This document shows positions 53,537 through 62,100 of a stretch of 64,000 nucleotides of DNA, one piece after another (position 1 is the stretch's first letter; every line of letters starts with the position of its first letter). The DNA is taken from NCBI RefSeq assembly GCF_009718825.1, contig NZ_WNHB01000015.1:32119-96118 (forward strand), given 5' to 3'. The notes beneath the pieces are model-generated. The model worked only from the letters and a program-made list of their open reading frames with translations, searched no databases and was not told the DNA's origin. Both the position numbers and the translations under genes were made by a program. Source of the stretch: Terrilactibacillus tamarindi. GTDB taxonomy: Bacteria; Bacillota; Bacilli; Bacillales; Sporolactobacillaceae.

Positions 53537-53700
53537 ATTATCACTTCCTAATATAATGTATTTCACTCTAAATTCTATAGTTAAAATCAGTATATAGGAT
53601 ATATTATAACATAGAAAGGAACGTGTGTTCCCTATAAATATAGAAAATTTTTAAAAATTTTAGAGTGAAGGATCACAACCTTCTTAAAGGAAAGTAATTA

Positions 53701-53723
53701 TTCGACAAATTAGGGTGGTGACA
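53701..53723 (+). repeat. Family A repeat (5' part) fused to B2
   Basis: TTCGACAAATTAGGGTGGTG, ACA, running straight into the B2 copy at 53724 with no spacer. Confidence 0.75.
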
Positions 53724-53781
53724 ATATGTACACCTGAGAAAAACAAAAATGAAAAAATGTCTTTTTACGGTGCCTGACACC
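53724..53781 (+). repeat. Family B2 repeat
   Basis: ATATGTACACCTGAGAAAAA, CAAAAATGAAAA, AATGTCTTTTTACGGTGCCT, GACACC. Upstream of the amino acid permease gene. Confidence 0.88.
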
Positions 53782-53854
53782 CAAAACTGTAGTATGATAA
53801 GGGATATGTGATTTTTATTATGATGGAATTAAATTCAAATGAGGTCGGTTTTAT

Positions 53855-55201
53855 ATGAATAATGAAAAATTGGAACGTGGATTAAAAAACAGACATATTC
53901 AACTTATTGCCATAGGAGGAGCAATAGGAACAGGTTTATTTTTAGGAGCTGGAAGGTCCATAAATTTTGCCGGTCCTTCCATCATGCTTGTTTATTTATG
54001 TATAGGGATTGCCGTTTTCTTTATGATGCGAGCACTTGGTGAATTATTAGTATTTAATCCTACCACAGGGTCTTTTACTCAATTTGCAGAACAATATATT
54101 GGTTCCTGGGCAGGTTTCGTAACAGGTTGGACCTATTGGTTTTGCTGGGTTGTAACAGGTATTGCAGAAATCACAGCAGTTGGGCTATATGTGCACTTTT
54201 GGCTGCCAAATGCTCCTCAGTGGATACCCGCTCTTATTTGTGTTCTTGGATTAATGTTAATTAACTTAGGCACAGTGAAGGCATTTGGAGAAATCGAATT
54301 TTGGTTTGCTTTAATAAAAATTATAACGATTATCGCCTTAATAGTCATAGGGTTTGTCCTTGTGATGATGAAATTTGATGTACACGGTACACCTGCCTCT
54401 TTTACACATTTATGGACACACGGCGGATTTTTCCCACATGGGGCTTCTGGGTTCATTTTTGCTTTCCAAATGGCTATATTTGCCTTTGTAGGAATCGAAC
54501 TCGTTGGTGTAACAGCAGGGGAAGCAGAAGATCCACAAAAAATATTACCGAAAGCCATTAATAGTATCCCGCTTCGAATCCTTATTTTTTACATAGGCGC
54601 CTTACTGATCATAATGTCTATCTATCCATGGAACGGAATTGATCCTGAAAGTAGTCCCTTTGTTAAAGTGTTTCAATTGATAGGTATACCTGCAGCTGCT
54701 GGGATAATTAATTTTGTGGTCTTAACTTCTGCCGCCTCGTCATGTAATAGCGGGATATTCAGTACAAGTCGAATGCTTTACATATTATCTATTGAAGGAA
54801 AAGCACCAAAACTATTTGGTAAGCTTAATCGTCGAAATATCCCTTCGGCGGGTCTATTTGCTTCTACGTCGGTATTACTAATTGGTGTATTGTTAAATTA
54901 TTTATTAGATGCCACAGCCGTATTTACACTAGTGACAAGTATTGCAACGATTTGTTTTTTATGGGTTTGGGGTATTATCCTCATTGCACATTTACGATTT
55001 CGATATTTAAATCCTAATCACATCAGTACATTTAAAATGCCTTTTGCTCCAGTCTCTAACTGGCTAGTCCTTGCCTTTTTTGCTTTTGTTGTCGTTATAT
55101 TAGCTTTCTCGTCTGAAACACGACTTGCCCTACTTGTTACACCGGTTTGGTTTCTTATTTTATTTATTGCCTATTTATTCTCTAAAAAAGCAAACACATG
55201 A
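53855..55201 (+). CDS. Amino acid permease (CycA-like, D-Ala/D-Ser/Gly type)
   Basis: 448 residues, APC family, 12 helices. LKNRHIQLIAIGGAIGTGLF, RALGELLVFNPTTGSFTQFA, GWTYWFCWVVTGIAEITAVG, FWFALIKIITIIALI and GVTAGEAEDPQKILPKAINS. The GWTYWFCWVVTG segment is shared with E. coli CycA, pointing to small neutral amino acids. GAGG upstream of ATG. A single gene followed by repeats. Confidence 0.85.
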   Translation: MNNEKLERGLKNRHIQLIAIGGAIGTGLFLGAGRSINFAGPSIMLVYLCIGIAVFFMMRALGELLVFNPTTGSFTQFAEQYIGSWAGFVTGWTYWFCWVVTGIAEITAVGLYVHFWLPNAPQWIPALICVLGLMLINLGTVKAFGEIEFWFALIKIITIIALIVIGFVLVMMKFDVHGTPASFTHLWTHGGFFPHGASGFIFAFQMAIFAFVGIELVGVTAGEAEDPQKILPKAINSIPLRILIFYIGALLIIMSIYPWNGIDPESSPFVKVFQLIGIPAAAGIINFVVLTSAASSCNSGIFSTSRMLYILSIEGKAPKLFGKLNRRNIPSAGLFASTSVLLIGVLLNYLLDATAVFTLVTSIATICFLWVWGIILIAHLRFRYLNPNHISTFKMPFAPVSNWLVLAFFAFVVVILAFSSETRLALLVTPVWFLILFIAYLFSKKANT

Positions 55202-55203
55202 AT

Positions 55204-55310
55204 GTGGTGCCTGTCACCGCTCGAATTTTATATCGGATATAAATTAATTTATGGTGTCTATATGAGGTGGACTAATATAGCAAGATGTCTTTTTGTGGTG
55301 CCTGTCACCC
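55204..55310 (+). repeat. Composite repeat unit 1 (GGTGCCTGTCACC ... B1)
   Basis: Starts GTGGTGCCTGTCACCGC right after the permease stop, then TTATATCGGATATAAATTAA, GTGTCTATATGAGGTGGAC and a B1 copy ending GGTGCCTGTCACC. It is duplicated at 55517-55622. Confidence 0.78.
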
Positions 55311-55367
55311 ACGTTCTCTCCATCTTTTGGATGGTTTCAACATGAATATATAACAAGGCTTTAGTAA

Positions 55368-55562
55368 ATATTTATACTACTGGACAAAAGTGCTTACAGC
55401 GCATTTTTTACTGTACTAGGTCTGACAGAATCACTAATGATAGATGTACGAAAGCATAAATATCCGGGTTACGGCTTTAACACCCCAAGTATGGTTGCTA
55501 CTTACTTAGTATCGCTAATGTGTACCTGTCACCGCCTTAACTTTATATCGGATTTAAATTAA
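55368..55562 (+). pseudogene. Probable gene remnant
   Basis: The open frame gives a protein-like stretch, SAFFTVLGLTESLMIDVRKH, KYPGYGFNTPSMVATYLVSL, with no start codon or ribosome binding site. The frame upstream is stopped (TAG, TAA), and the 3' end runs into composite repeat unit 2. The parent family was not recognised. Confidence 0.4.
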
Positions 55563-55622
55563 TTTGCAGTGTCTATATGAGTTGAATTGTTATAGTGTGA
55601 ATGTCATTTTCTGGTTCCTTAC
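55517..55622 (+). repeat. Composite repeat unit 2 (diverged copy of unit 1)
   Basis: AATGTGTACCTGTCACCGCC, TTATATCGGATTTAAATTAA, GTGTCTATATGAGTTGAATT, ending AATGTCATTTTCTGGTTCC. More decayed than unit 1. Confidence 0.7.
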
Positions 55623-55628
55623 ATTTAA

Positions 55629-55658
55629 TTCGACAAATTTCGGGTGGTGACAGGCACT
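55629..55658 (+). repeat. Family A repeat in a 5' leader
   Basis: TTCGACAAATTTCGGGTGGT then GACAGGCACT, ending 24 nt before the start of the DUF5634-like gene and just ahead of its ribosome binding site. Confidence 0.92.
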
Positions 55659-55681
55659 CGTACAAGGAAAGAGGTATCAAA

Positions 55682-55984
55682 ATGGAATTCTTATCTCGGG
55701 AACAAATTATTAATGAATTACAACAATCTTTTCAGTCCTATATCGATAAGTATGATATTGATGAGATCGGCATTTTTGAAGAAGAAGGTCAAGATGATCG
55801 ATATTATGTCGGCTTTACGGTTAATAAAGACGGAAAGACCTACCATATCCATTCCCCTTACTCGAAAAATGGAAAAGGTGGTTTAACGCAGATACAAAAT
55901 GAATGGACAGTTGAAACCGATGATCCCCAAAAAGAAGATTTAAAAGGCTATCATGATTTAGAAAGTATATTCCGGAATATTTAA
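55682..55984 (+). CDS. DUF5634-like hypothetical protein
   Basis: 100 residues, acidic, soluble: MEFLSREQIINELQQSFQSY, DEIGIFEEEGQDDRYYVGFT, TYHIHSPYSKNGKGG, WTVETDDPQKEDLKGYHDLE. It resembles the Bacillales DUF5634 family as I recall it; function unknown. AAGAGG lies 8 nt before ATG 55682; the longer open frame upstream comes from a family A repeat. Confidence 0.65.
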   Translation: MEFLSREQIINELQQSFQSYIDKYDIDEIGIFEEEGQDDRYYVGFTVNKDGKTYHIHSPYSKNGKGGLTQIQNEWTVETDDPQKEDLKGYHDLESIFRNI

Positions 55985-56101
55985 CCCACACCATCAGATA
56001 CAGTCAGTCCTCAACAGTGTAATCTCGTTACAAGGGACTGATTAGTCAATCTGTTATTTTGTTCCTATGGAAGTTTCATAACTATCAGTAAATCCCCTTA
56101 A

Positions 56102-56132
56102 TTCGACAAATTTCGGGTGGTGACAGGCACTC
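56102..56132 (+). repeat. Family A repeat
   Basis: TTCGACAAATTTCGGGTGGT then GACAGGCACTC, canonical, 3 nt before a terminator. Confidence 0.9.
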
Positions 56133-56134
56133 TA

Positions 56135-56174
56135 AACCCCGCTATTCCCATTGGTTTTTGGGAATAGCGGGGTT
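56135..56174. terminator. Bidirectional terminator between convergent genes
   Basis: Perfect 16-bp stem AACCCCGCTATTCCCA / TGGGAATAGCGGGGTT with an 8-nt loop. A repeats lie on both sides. Confidence 0.92.
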
Positions 56175-56179
56175 CATAA

Positions 56180-56200
56180 TTCGGGTAGTAACTAGCACCC
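56180..56200 (+). repeat. Family A repeat (short, diverged)
   Basis: TTCGGGTAGTAACTAGCACC C. It directly abuts the stop codon of the SDR gene (56201). Confidence 0.72.
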
Positions 56201-56974
56201 TTATCTATACACAAGGCCACCATCAGTCAAGATAGCTTGACCCGTAATGTAATCAGAAGCTTCTGATGCTAAGAAGTCCACGAGATTAGCCACATCTTCT
56301 GGTGTTTGATATCTTTGTAAGGCAATTTCTGAGGAGAATTTTTCGAATGCTTCTCCTGGTTTTAAATCATCACTATATTTAACCATCTCTTGATCAATTC
56401 GATCCCACATTTTTGTTTTCGCGATGCCTGGGCAATAAGCATTAACAGTAATTTGATGTTTTGCTAATTCTTTTGCAGCTGTTTGTGTAAAAGATCGAAC
56501 GGCATGTTTCGTTGCGGAATATGTACCAAGCATGGCATAGGATTCATGTCCTGCAATACTACATGCGTTAATGATTTTTCCTTTTGTTTTTTGTTTAATA
56601 AATTGTTCGGCTGCCGCTTGTGTACCAAACACGACACCATTCACATTAATTCTAAATAATCTATTCAACTCGTCTTCTTTAATTAGTAAAAATGGCGTTA
56701 CAGCGTCAATACCTGCGTTATTGACAAAGACATCTAAATGACCAAATTTATCAACAGCCTCTTTAACTAAATTAAATTGATCTTCACGTATAGAGACGTC
56801 TCCTTTAACACCGATTACGTCAAAGTTTTTCCCTTTTAGTTCTTCTACTGTCTTATTTAATAACTCCTCGTTAATATCATGAAGAACAACGCTAAACCCA
56901 TTGCTACATAACTTTTCAGCGATGCCTCTTCCCAATCCTCCAGCAGAACCTGTAACAACTGCTACTTTACTCAT
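56201..56974 (-). CDS. budC: Acetoin/diacetyl reductase (2,3-butanediol dehydrogenase type SDR)
   Basis: 257-residue classical short-chain dehydrogenase. [17 protein letters not shown] (NAD site), [12 protein letters not shown], catalytic Ser in [36 protein letters not shown] (Tyr, Lys) and [18 protein letters not shown], all typical of the BudC/acetoin reductase subgroup. Reduces diacetyl to acetoin and acetoin to 2,3-butanediol. Single gene; a family A repeat abuts its stop codon. Confidence 0.82.
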   Translation of the reverse strand: MSKVAVVTGSAGGLGRGIAEKLCSNGFSVVLHDINEELLNKTVEELKGKNFDVIGVKGDVSIREDQFNLVKEAVDKFGHLDVFVNNAGIDAVTPFLLIKEDELNRLFRINVNGVVFGTQAAAEQFIKQKTKGKIINACSIAGHESYAMLGTYSATKHAVRSFTQTAAKELAKHQITVNAYCPGIAKTKMWDRIDQEMVKYSDDLKPGEAFEKFSSEIALQRYQTPEDVANLVDFLASEASDYITGQAILTDGGLVYR

Positions 56975-57139
56975 AACAAATACCTCTTTTCAATAATGAT
57001 AGTTTAAAAGATTATCAAGCTTCTACCCTTTTCTGAAAAAGATTATATATATTTGTTTTTACAGGTACATTTTAACATATCCATTCATTTATTTCCTGTT
57101 TTATGATGCCGCTTTCATGAATTTATACTCATCTCATGA

Positions 57140-57160
57140 TTTCGGGTAGTGCCTGGCACC
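57140..57160 (+). repeat. Family A-like repeat
   Basis: TTTCGGGTAGTGCCTGGCAC C. First half of an A-B composite ending near the activator stop codon. Confidence 0.7.
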
Positions 57161-57169
57161 CAAAACTCC

Positions 57170-57225
57170 GTGTCTATCCGGGGTGTACTAATTGAACAAA
57201 GTGTCCTTTTGCGGTGCCAGGCACC
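57170..57225 (+). repeat. Family B1 repeat
   Basis: GTGTCTATCCGGGGTGTACT, AATTGAACAAA, GTGTCCTTTTGCGGTGCCAG, GCACC. Ends 7 nt before the stop codon of the sigma-54 activator gene. Confidence 0.8.
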
Positions 57226-57232
57226 CGGAAAC

Positions 57233-58816
57233 CTACTCCAAACGATATTTCTTCATACGGTTATATAACGTGACGCGCGAAATGGCTAGTAATTTTGCTG
57301 CTGCTGATTTGTTTCCGTAAGTTTTCTTTAATGCTTTTTTGATTCTCTCCCTTTCAGATTCAATCGAGACGTCTTCAGAGATTGAATCGACGTGCTCCTC
57401 TTCTGTTGTTATAGTAGATATTTCCTTTGAATAAAAAGATTCAGGTAAATGATCTGGTCTAACGACATCTCCATCTAATAGAATCATGATGCGTTCAATC
57501 GTATTTCGAAGTTGTCTGATGTTCCCTGGCCAGCGGTGTTTCATTAATAAATTCAAGGCTTCAGGGGCTATGGATGGCACTTTTTTGTTATATTTTAAAG
57601 CAAATTCTTCTAAAAATAGGTGAATAAATTCAGGTATGTCTTCAATTCGCTCTCGCAAAGCCGGAAGCTGAATCGTGACGACATTTAATCGATAATACAA
57701 ATCCAAACGAAAATTCCCATCCTGAATCATTTGTTCTAAACTACGGTTGGTTGCAGTAATGATGCGGATATCTGTTGGAATTGGCTTTGAACCGCCTACG
57801 CGATAGAACTGATTTTCCTGCAATACACGCAATAATTTTACTTGTAGATCTAAAGGAAGTTCACCGATTTCATCTAAAAACAAAGTCCCTCCTTTGGATG
57901 CATCGATTTTCCCTTTTTTCCCTTCTCTTACCGCACCCGTGAAGGCTCCCTTTTCATACCCAAACAACTCACTTTCAAAGAGTGCTGTTGGTATGGCCCC
58001 ACAATTGATGGCTATAAAAGGTTTATTCGAACGATGACTAAAATGATGAATAGCCGTTGAAAAGAGTTCCTTCCCAACGCCACTCTCCCCTGTAATAAGC
58101 ACAGGGACATCCGTTTTGGCCACCTTTTTTGCAAGTTTTACAGCTGAATTTAACATGGGACTTTTTCCTTTAATCTTCTGAAATGGATCACTTAAGTGCT
58201 CGTTATCAAATTGATTTTCTAAATGTCTTATGTAAGCCGTTGATGAAGACAGCTCTTCGTTTAATTTGACCATCTCTGTTATATCTCGTTCAACAGAAAT
58301 TCCACCAACGATCTCCTGATTAACACGAACAGGTGATGTATTGATTAACACATGAACATGTTCTTTAGGTTGATTGTATTGATTCCTTACTTCCTCCCCT
58401 TTTTTTAATGTATCCATTAATTTAATGGTCTCTTTTTTAAAGTGATGGGTAATAGGCTGACCTAACATATTTTTTTGAGAATACTGGTACAGAGCTTCCG
58501 CTTTTGAATTCCAAGATATAACATTCCCTTTTTTATCAACAATCGTGACAGCATCGTCAATTGTATTCATTAGAGTTTGATGAATAGACGTCACTTTTTG
58601 ACAGTAATCCATGAAGCTTCTAAGTATGTCAGAGTACAGAATCCAGCCCGTACATGTTCCTCTTTCATCTATAAGAGCAATGTCCTTTTGTTCTTCTAAC
58701 AATTCTAGACTCCAGTTCGAATCATCTTCCTGTACAATCTTCATATTATGAACATCTAAAGTCTCCACCCATGGTCGTTTAATCGAAGATAATAAATTTT
58801 GGTAGAACAACTTCAT
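57233..58816 (-). CDS. Sigma-54-dependent transcriptional activator of the proline operon
   Basis: 527 residues. An N-terminal sensory part with a PAS domain (DAVTIVDKKGNVISWNSKAE, about 110-230), then AAA+ domain: Walker A ITGESGVGKELF, GAFTGA loop (about 295), Walker B GGTLFLDEIGEL, RLNVVTIQLPALRERIEDIP, and a C-terminal Fis-type HTH (SAAAKLLAISRVTLYNRMKK). It resembles RocR-type activators. ATG 58816 is used, close behind GGGGGG. Divergent from the P5C dehydrogenase gene, whose -24/-12 promoter it should activate, probably in response to proline or P5C. Confidence 0.88.
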   Translation of the reverse strand: MKLFYQNLLSSIKRPWVETLDVHNMKIVQEDDSNWSLELLEEQKDIALIDERGTCTGWILYSDILRSFMDYCQKVTSIHQTLMNTIDDAVTIVDKKGNVISWNSKAEALYQYSQKNMLGQPITHHFKKETIKLMDTLKKGEEVRNQYNQPKEHVHVLINTSPVRVNQEIVGGISVERDITEMVKLNEELSSSTAYIRHLENQFDNEHLSDPFQKIKGKSPMLNSAVKLAKKVAKTDVPVLITGESGVGKELFSTAIHHFSHRSNKPFIAINCGAIPTALFESELFGYEKGAFTGAVREGKKGKIDASKGGTLFLDEIGELPLDLQVKLLRVLQENQFYRVGGSKPIPTDIRIITATNRSLEQMIQDGNFRLDLYYRLNVVTIQLPALRERIEDIPEFIHLFLEEFALKYNKKVPSIAPEALNLLMKHRWPGNIRQLRNTIERIMILLDGDVVRPDHLPESFYSKEISTITTEEEHVDSISEDVSIESERERIKKALKKTYGNKSAAAKLLAISRVTLYNRMKKYRLE

Positions 58817-58839
58817 TACCCCCCACAAAAGAAATACAT

Positions 58840-58965
58840 ACTAAATGATAAACTACGAATCTTGATGCTTAGTTGTTTTTGGTCCTCATGTAGTAAAAAT
58901 CTACATTCCGTTCCTCAAAACGGCGCCGCTCTTTGCTTCCAGTTTGTCTCCTTTTTGATTCGCAC
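58840..58965 (+). repeat. MITE-like element D, copy 1 (decayed)
   Basis: TAAATGATAAACTACGAATC, GGTCCTCATGTAGTAAAAA, CTACATTCCG, CCTCAAAACGGCGCCGC, TTTGTCTCCTTTTTGA. Matches 62101-62247 in the same orientation. The left terminal repeat is lost. Confidence 0.8.
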
Positions 58966-59258
58966 ATATAGAACAGTTTTAAAAAGACCCTTTACATAAT
59001 TGTAAATTTTACAAATTAATGAACAATTCTGTTTAAATTTATTATACATTTTCTTTTACATAAAGACACGACAAATTCAATAAAAACGTTAAAATTTATT
59101 TTTTTTACCCCTTTTTATTTCAATTTGAACATAAAAAGAAAAATGGACCTTCTATTAATCTGGCGTGCGTAAACAGACGACAAATACCGCTTTTTTTCTT
59201 CATTTTCCATCTGCGATCTACTCCCTTTTTTCATAAAAAAATCTCAAACTATTCCGTT

Positions 59259-59276
59259 TTGGCATGGAAATTGCTT
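59259..59276 (+). promoter_or_regulatory. Sigma-54 (SigL) promoter
   Basis: TTGGCATGGAAATTGCTT: GG at -24 (59261-59262) and GC at -12 (59273-59274) with 10 nt between. Matches the consensus TTGGCAC-N5-TTGCA. It lies 43 bp upstream of the P5C dehydrogenase start. Confidence 0.93.
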
Positions 59277-59318
59277 ATAAACTTGTGAACAAACAATGAA
59301 TTATTAGGGGGCTTTAAG

Positions 59319-60863
59319 ATGATTCCATATGCACACGAACCACTTACTGATTTTTCAAATGAACAAAACAAACAATCTTTCTTAGAAAGTTTAGACAAAG
59401 TAAAAGCAGAACTCGGTCAACACTATCCACTAATTATTAATGGTGAACGAGTGACAACTGAAGATAAAATCACGTCAATTAATCCAGCAAATACAGAAGA
59501 AATTGTTGGTTATGTTTCAAAGGCTACGCAACCATTAGCTGAACAAGCGATGCAAGCGGCTGATGAAGCTTTTAATACATGGAGAAAAGTTAAACCAGAA
59601 GTTCGAGCAGATATCATATTCCATACAGCTGCTATCGTTCGCCGCCGCAAACATGAATTCTCTGCTTTATTAGTATTAGAAGCAGGAAAGTCTTGGGTTG
59701 AAGCGGATGCTGATACAGCAGAAGCAATCGATTTCATGGAGTATTATGGAAGACAGATGCTTCAACTAAAAGATGGCGCACCCGTGAAAAGCCGTCCAGG
59801 TGAATACAACCGATACGATTACATTCCTCTCGGCGTCGGCGTAGTTATTCCGCCTTGGAATTTCCCTTTTGCTATTATGGCTGGAACAACTGTCGCTGCC
59901 CTTGTAACTGGCAACACCGTTCTATTAAAACCCGCTTCTGCAACACCGATTATTGCAGCTAAATTTGTTGAAGCACTTGAAGAAGCAGGCCTGCCAAAAG
60001 GTGTTCTTAACTTCATCCCGGGTAGTGGCGGAGAAATTGGGGATTACTTAGTTGATCATCCAAGAACACGCTTCGTTTCCTTTACAGGTTCCCGAGATGT
60101 CGGTCAGCGTATATACGAAAGAGCTTCGAAAGTTCAAGATGGACAGATCTGGTTAAAACGTGTCATTGCTGAAATGGGTGGTAAAGATACGATTGTCGTT
60201 GATAAAGAGGCAGATCTAGAGCTCGCTGCCAAATCCATCGTCGCTTCTGCCTTTGGATTCTGCGGGCAAAAATGTTCGGCTTGTTCACGCGCAATCATCG
60301 TTGAAGACGTCTACGATAACGTTCTGAATCGCGTTGTCCAATTGACAAAAGAATTAACAGTCGGTGACCCAACCACACAAGAAACATACATGGGACCTGT
60401 CATCGATAAAAATGCTTTTGATAAAATCATGAGTTACATTGAAATCGGTAAGCAAGAAGGTCACCTTGTTGCTGGTGGTGAAGGCGATGATTCAACTGGC
60501 TATTTCATTCAACCAACCGTGATCAGTGATGTCGAGCCAACAGCAAGATTAATGCAAGAAGAAATCTTTGGTCCTGTTGTTGCATTATCAAAAGCAAAAG
60601 ATTTCGATCATGCCATTGATATCGCAAACAATACAGAATATGGACTAACAGGCGCTGTCATCACGAACAACCGCATGCACATTGAACAAGCACGTGAAGA
60701 TTTTCAAGTAGGTAATCTATATTTCAACCGAGGTTGTACAGGAGCCATTGTTGGTTACCAACCATTTGGCGGTTTCAACATGTCAGGTACAGATTCAAAA
60801 GCTGGCGGACCAGAATATTTACTTTTACATCTACAAGGAAAAACAACATCAGAAGCGCTTTAA
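59319..60863 (+). CDS. pruA: 1-pyrroline-5-carboxylate (glutamate semialdehyde) dehydrogenase
   Basis: 514 residues, aldehyde dehydrogenase family, RocA/PutC group. [20 protein letters not shown] (NAD), [14 protein letters not shown], catalytic Glu in [10 protein letters not shown], catalytic Cys in [16 protein letters not shown] (about 320), and [20 protein letters not shown] near the end. Oxidises glutamate semialdehyde to glutamate in proline breakdown. GGGGG upstream of ATG. First gene of a sigma-54-controlled operon with proline dehydrogenase. Confidence 0.93.
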   Translation: MIPYAHEPLTDFSNEQNKQSFLESLDKVKAELGQHYPLIINGERVTTEDKITSINPANTEEIVGYVSKATQPLAEQAMQAADEAFNTWRKVKPEVRADIIFHTAAIVRRRKHEFSALLVLEAGKSWVEADADTAEAIDFMEYYGRQMLQLKDGAPVKSRPGEYNRYDYIPLGVGVVIPPWNFPFAIMAGTTVAALVTGNTVLLKPASATPIIAAKFVEALEEAGLPKGVLNFIPGSGGEIGDYLVDHPRTRFVSFTGSRDVGQRIYERASKVQDGQIWLKRVIAEMGGKDTIVVDKEADLELAAKSIVASAFGFCGQKCSACSRAIIVEDVYDNVLNRVVQLTKELTVGDPTTQETYMGPVIDKNAFDKIMSYIEIGKQEGHLVAGGEGDDSTGYFIQPTVISDVEPTARLMQEEIFGPVVALSKAKDFDHAIDIANNTEYGLTGAVITNNRMHIEQAREDFQVGNLYFNRGCTGAIVGYQPFGGFNMSGTDSKAGGPEYLLLHLQGKTTSEAL

Positions 60864-60872
60864 TGATTAAAT

Positions 60873-60904
60873 ATGGGGTTAGATTCATTCACATCTAACC
60901 CCAT
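60873..60904 (+). terminator. Intercistronic stem-loop
   Basis: Perfect 12-bp stem ATGGGGTTAGAT / ATCTAACCCCAT with an 8-nt loop and no T run. Probably a processing or stabilising hairpin between pruA and the proline dehydrogenase gene. Confidence 0.75.
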
Positions 60905-60961
60905 CACTTAAACACCCAGATTTCTGAATATTGTGTTTATAAAATAGAGGGGGATATGAAA

Positions 60962-61876
60962 ATGATTGAAACAATATCAAAAAATTTTTTTATGTCGCTT
61001 GCCAATAACAAATCATTAAATAAAGCAGCTAAAAAATGGGGTCTTAATTTTGGCGCCACAAAAGTTGTAGCTGGTTCAACGATAGATAGCGCCATTGGAG
61101 CTGTCAGACATTTAAATAATAAAGGTATTGTCGCAACATTAGATCATTTGGGTGAATTTGTCTTTACAGAGAAAGAAGCGCTTGAAGCAACGGATTACTG
61201 CATCAAAACACTCGAAGCCATAGGACTTTCTGGTGTTAAAACAGGTTTATCTATTAAAATTACACAACTCGGATTAGATATTGATCGAAACTTTTGCATA
61301 AATAACATCAAACGTATTTTAGAGACAGCAAAACGGCATGATCTCTTTGTTCGAATTGATATGGAAGATTATTCACATTGCCAAGACACCATTGACATCA
61401 CAAAAATGTTCCATGAAAGCTATCAAAATGTCGGCACCGTGATTCAATCCTATCTCTTTCGATCACTTGATGATGTAAAAGACCTAAAAGGCATTCCTTT
61501 ACGAATCGTCAAAGGCGCATACAAAGAATCACCGGAGGTCGCCTACCAAGAAAAGAAAGATATTGATGAAAACTATTTAAACCTTGTGAAAGAGCATCTA
61601 TTAGGAGGCACCTACACAGCGATTGCGAGTCACGATCATATATTAATTGAAAAAGTGAAACAGTTTGTTCAAGAAAATAACATTCCGAAGAATCTCTTCG
61701 AATTTCAAATGCTTTATGGGTTTAGAAGAACACTGTGGGAAAGTTTAGTGAGTGAAGGTTATAAAATGCGTATCTACGTTCCATTCGGAAATGACTGGTT
61801 CGGTTATTACATGCGTCGTCTTGCTGAACGCCCGCAAAATGTTTCCTTTGCTTTTAAAGGTTTTTTCTCAAAATAA
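60962..61876 (+). CDS. putB: Proline dehydrogenase
   Basis: 304 residues, short monofunctional FAD-dependent proline dehydrogenase typical of Bacillales. TIM-barrel landmarks: GVKTGLSIKITQLGLDID, RIDMEDYSHCQDTID, LRIVKGAYKESPEVAYQEKK and the signature YYMRRLAERPQNVSFAFKGF (about 280-299). ATG 60962 is used because GAGGGGG then has 8-nt spacing; the ATG at 60956 is too close. Oxidises proline to P5C, the substrate of the preceding enzyme. Confidence 0.92.
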   Translation: MIETISKNFFMSLANNKSLNKAAKKWGLNFGATKVVAGSTIDSAIGAVRHLNNKGIVATLDHLGEFVFTEKEALEATDYCIKTLEAIGLSGVKTGLSIKITQLGLDIDRNFCINNIKRILETAKRHDLFVRIDMEDYSHCQDTIDITKMFHESYQNVGTVIQSYLFRSLDDVKDLKGIPLRIVKGAYKESPEVAYQEKKDIDENYLNLVKEHLLGGTYTAIASHDHILIEKVKQFVQENNIPKNLFEFQMLYGFRRTLWESLVSEGYKMRIYVPFGNDWFGYYMRRLAERPQNVSFAFKGFFSK

Positions 61877-61880
61877 CGTG

Positions 61881-62018
61881 AAACTTCAATCGGAGTGGGT
61901 TTACTTCATCTCACTCTGATTGAAAGGGCTCATGCGATCAGTTACCCTTCACTAAAAATGCTCGTTTACATTCATGACCTTGAGCTGGGACAATACTCGC
62001 CGTTAATGCGGAATAAAC
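61881..62018 (+). repeat. Element C copy 3 (IS200/IS605-end-like)
   Basis: ACTTCAATCGGAGTGGG...CTCACTCTGATTGAAAG hairpin, GGGCTCATG, AATGCTCGTTTACA, TCATGACCTTGAG, CCGTTAATGCGGAATAAA. It starts 4 nt after the proline dehydrogenase stop, and its hairpin may double as a terminator. Confidence 0.65.
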
Positions 62019-62100
62019 TTTTAACAAATAGCCTTGAAAAGTTCAAGGCTTACTCTTATTTAGATGATCCGTCTCTTATAAATTTAAAGTATAATAGAGG

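Noticed and set aside
34908..57225. Family A/B repeats as a CRISPR array
   Set aside because: Copies are dispersed over kilobases with no regular spacers and no cas genes.
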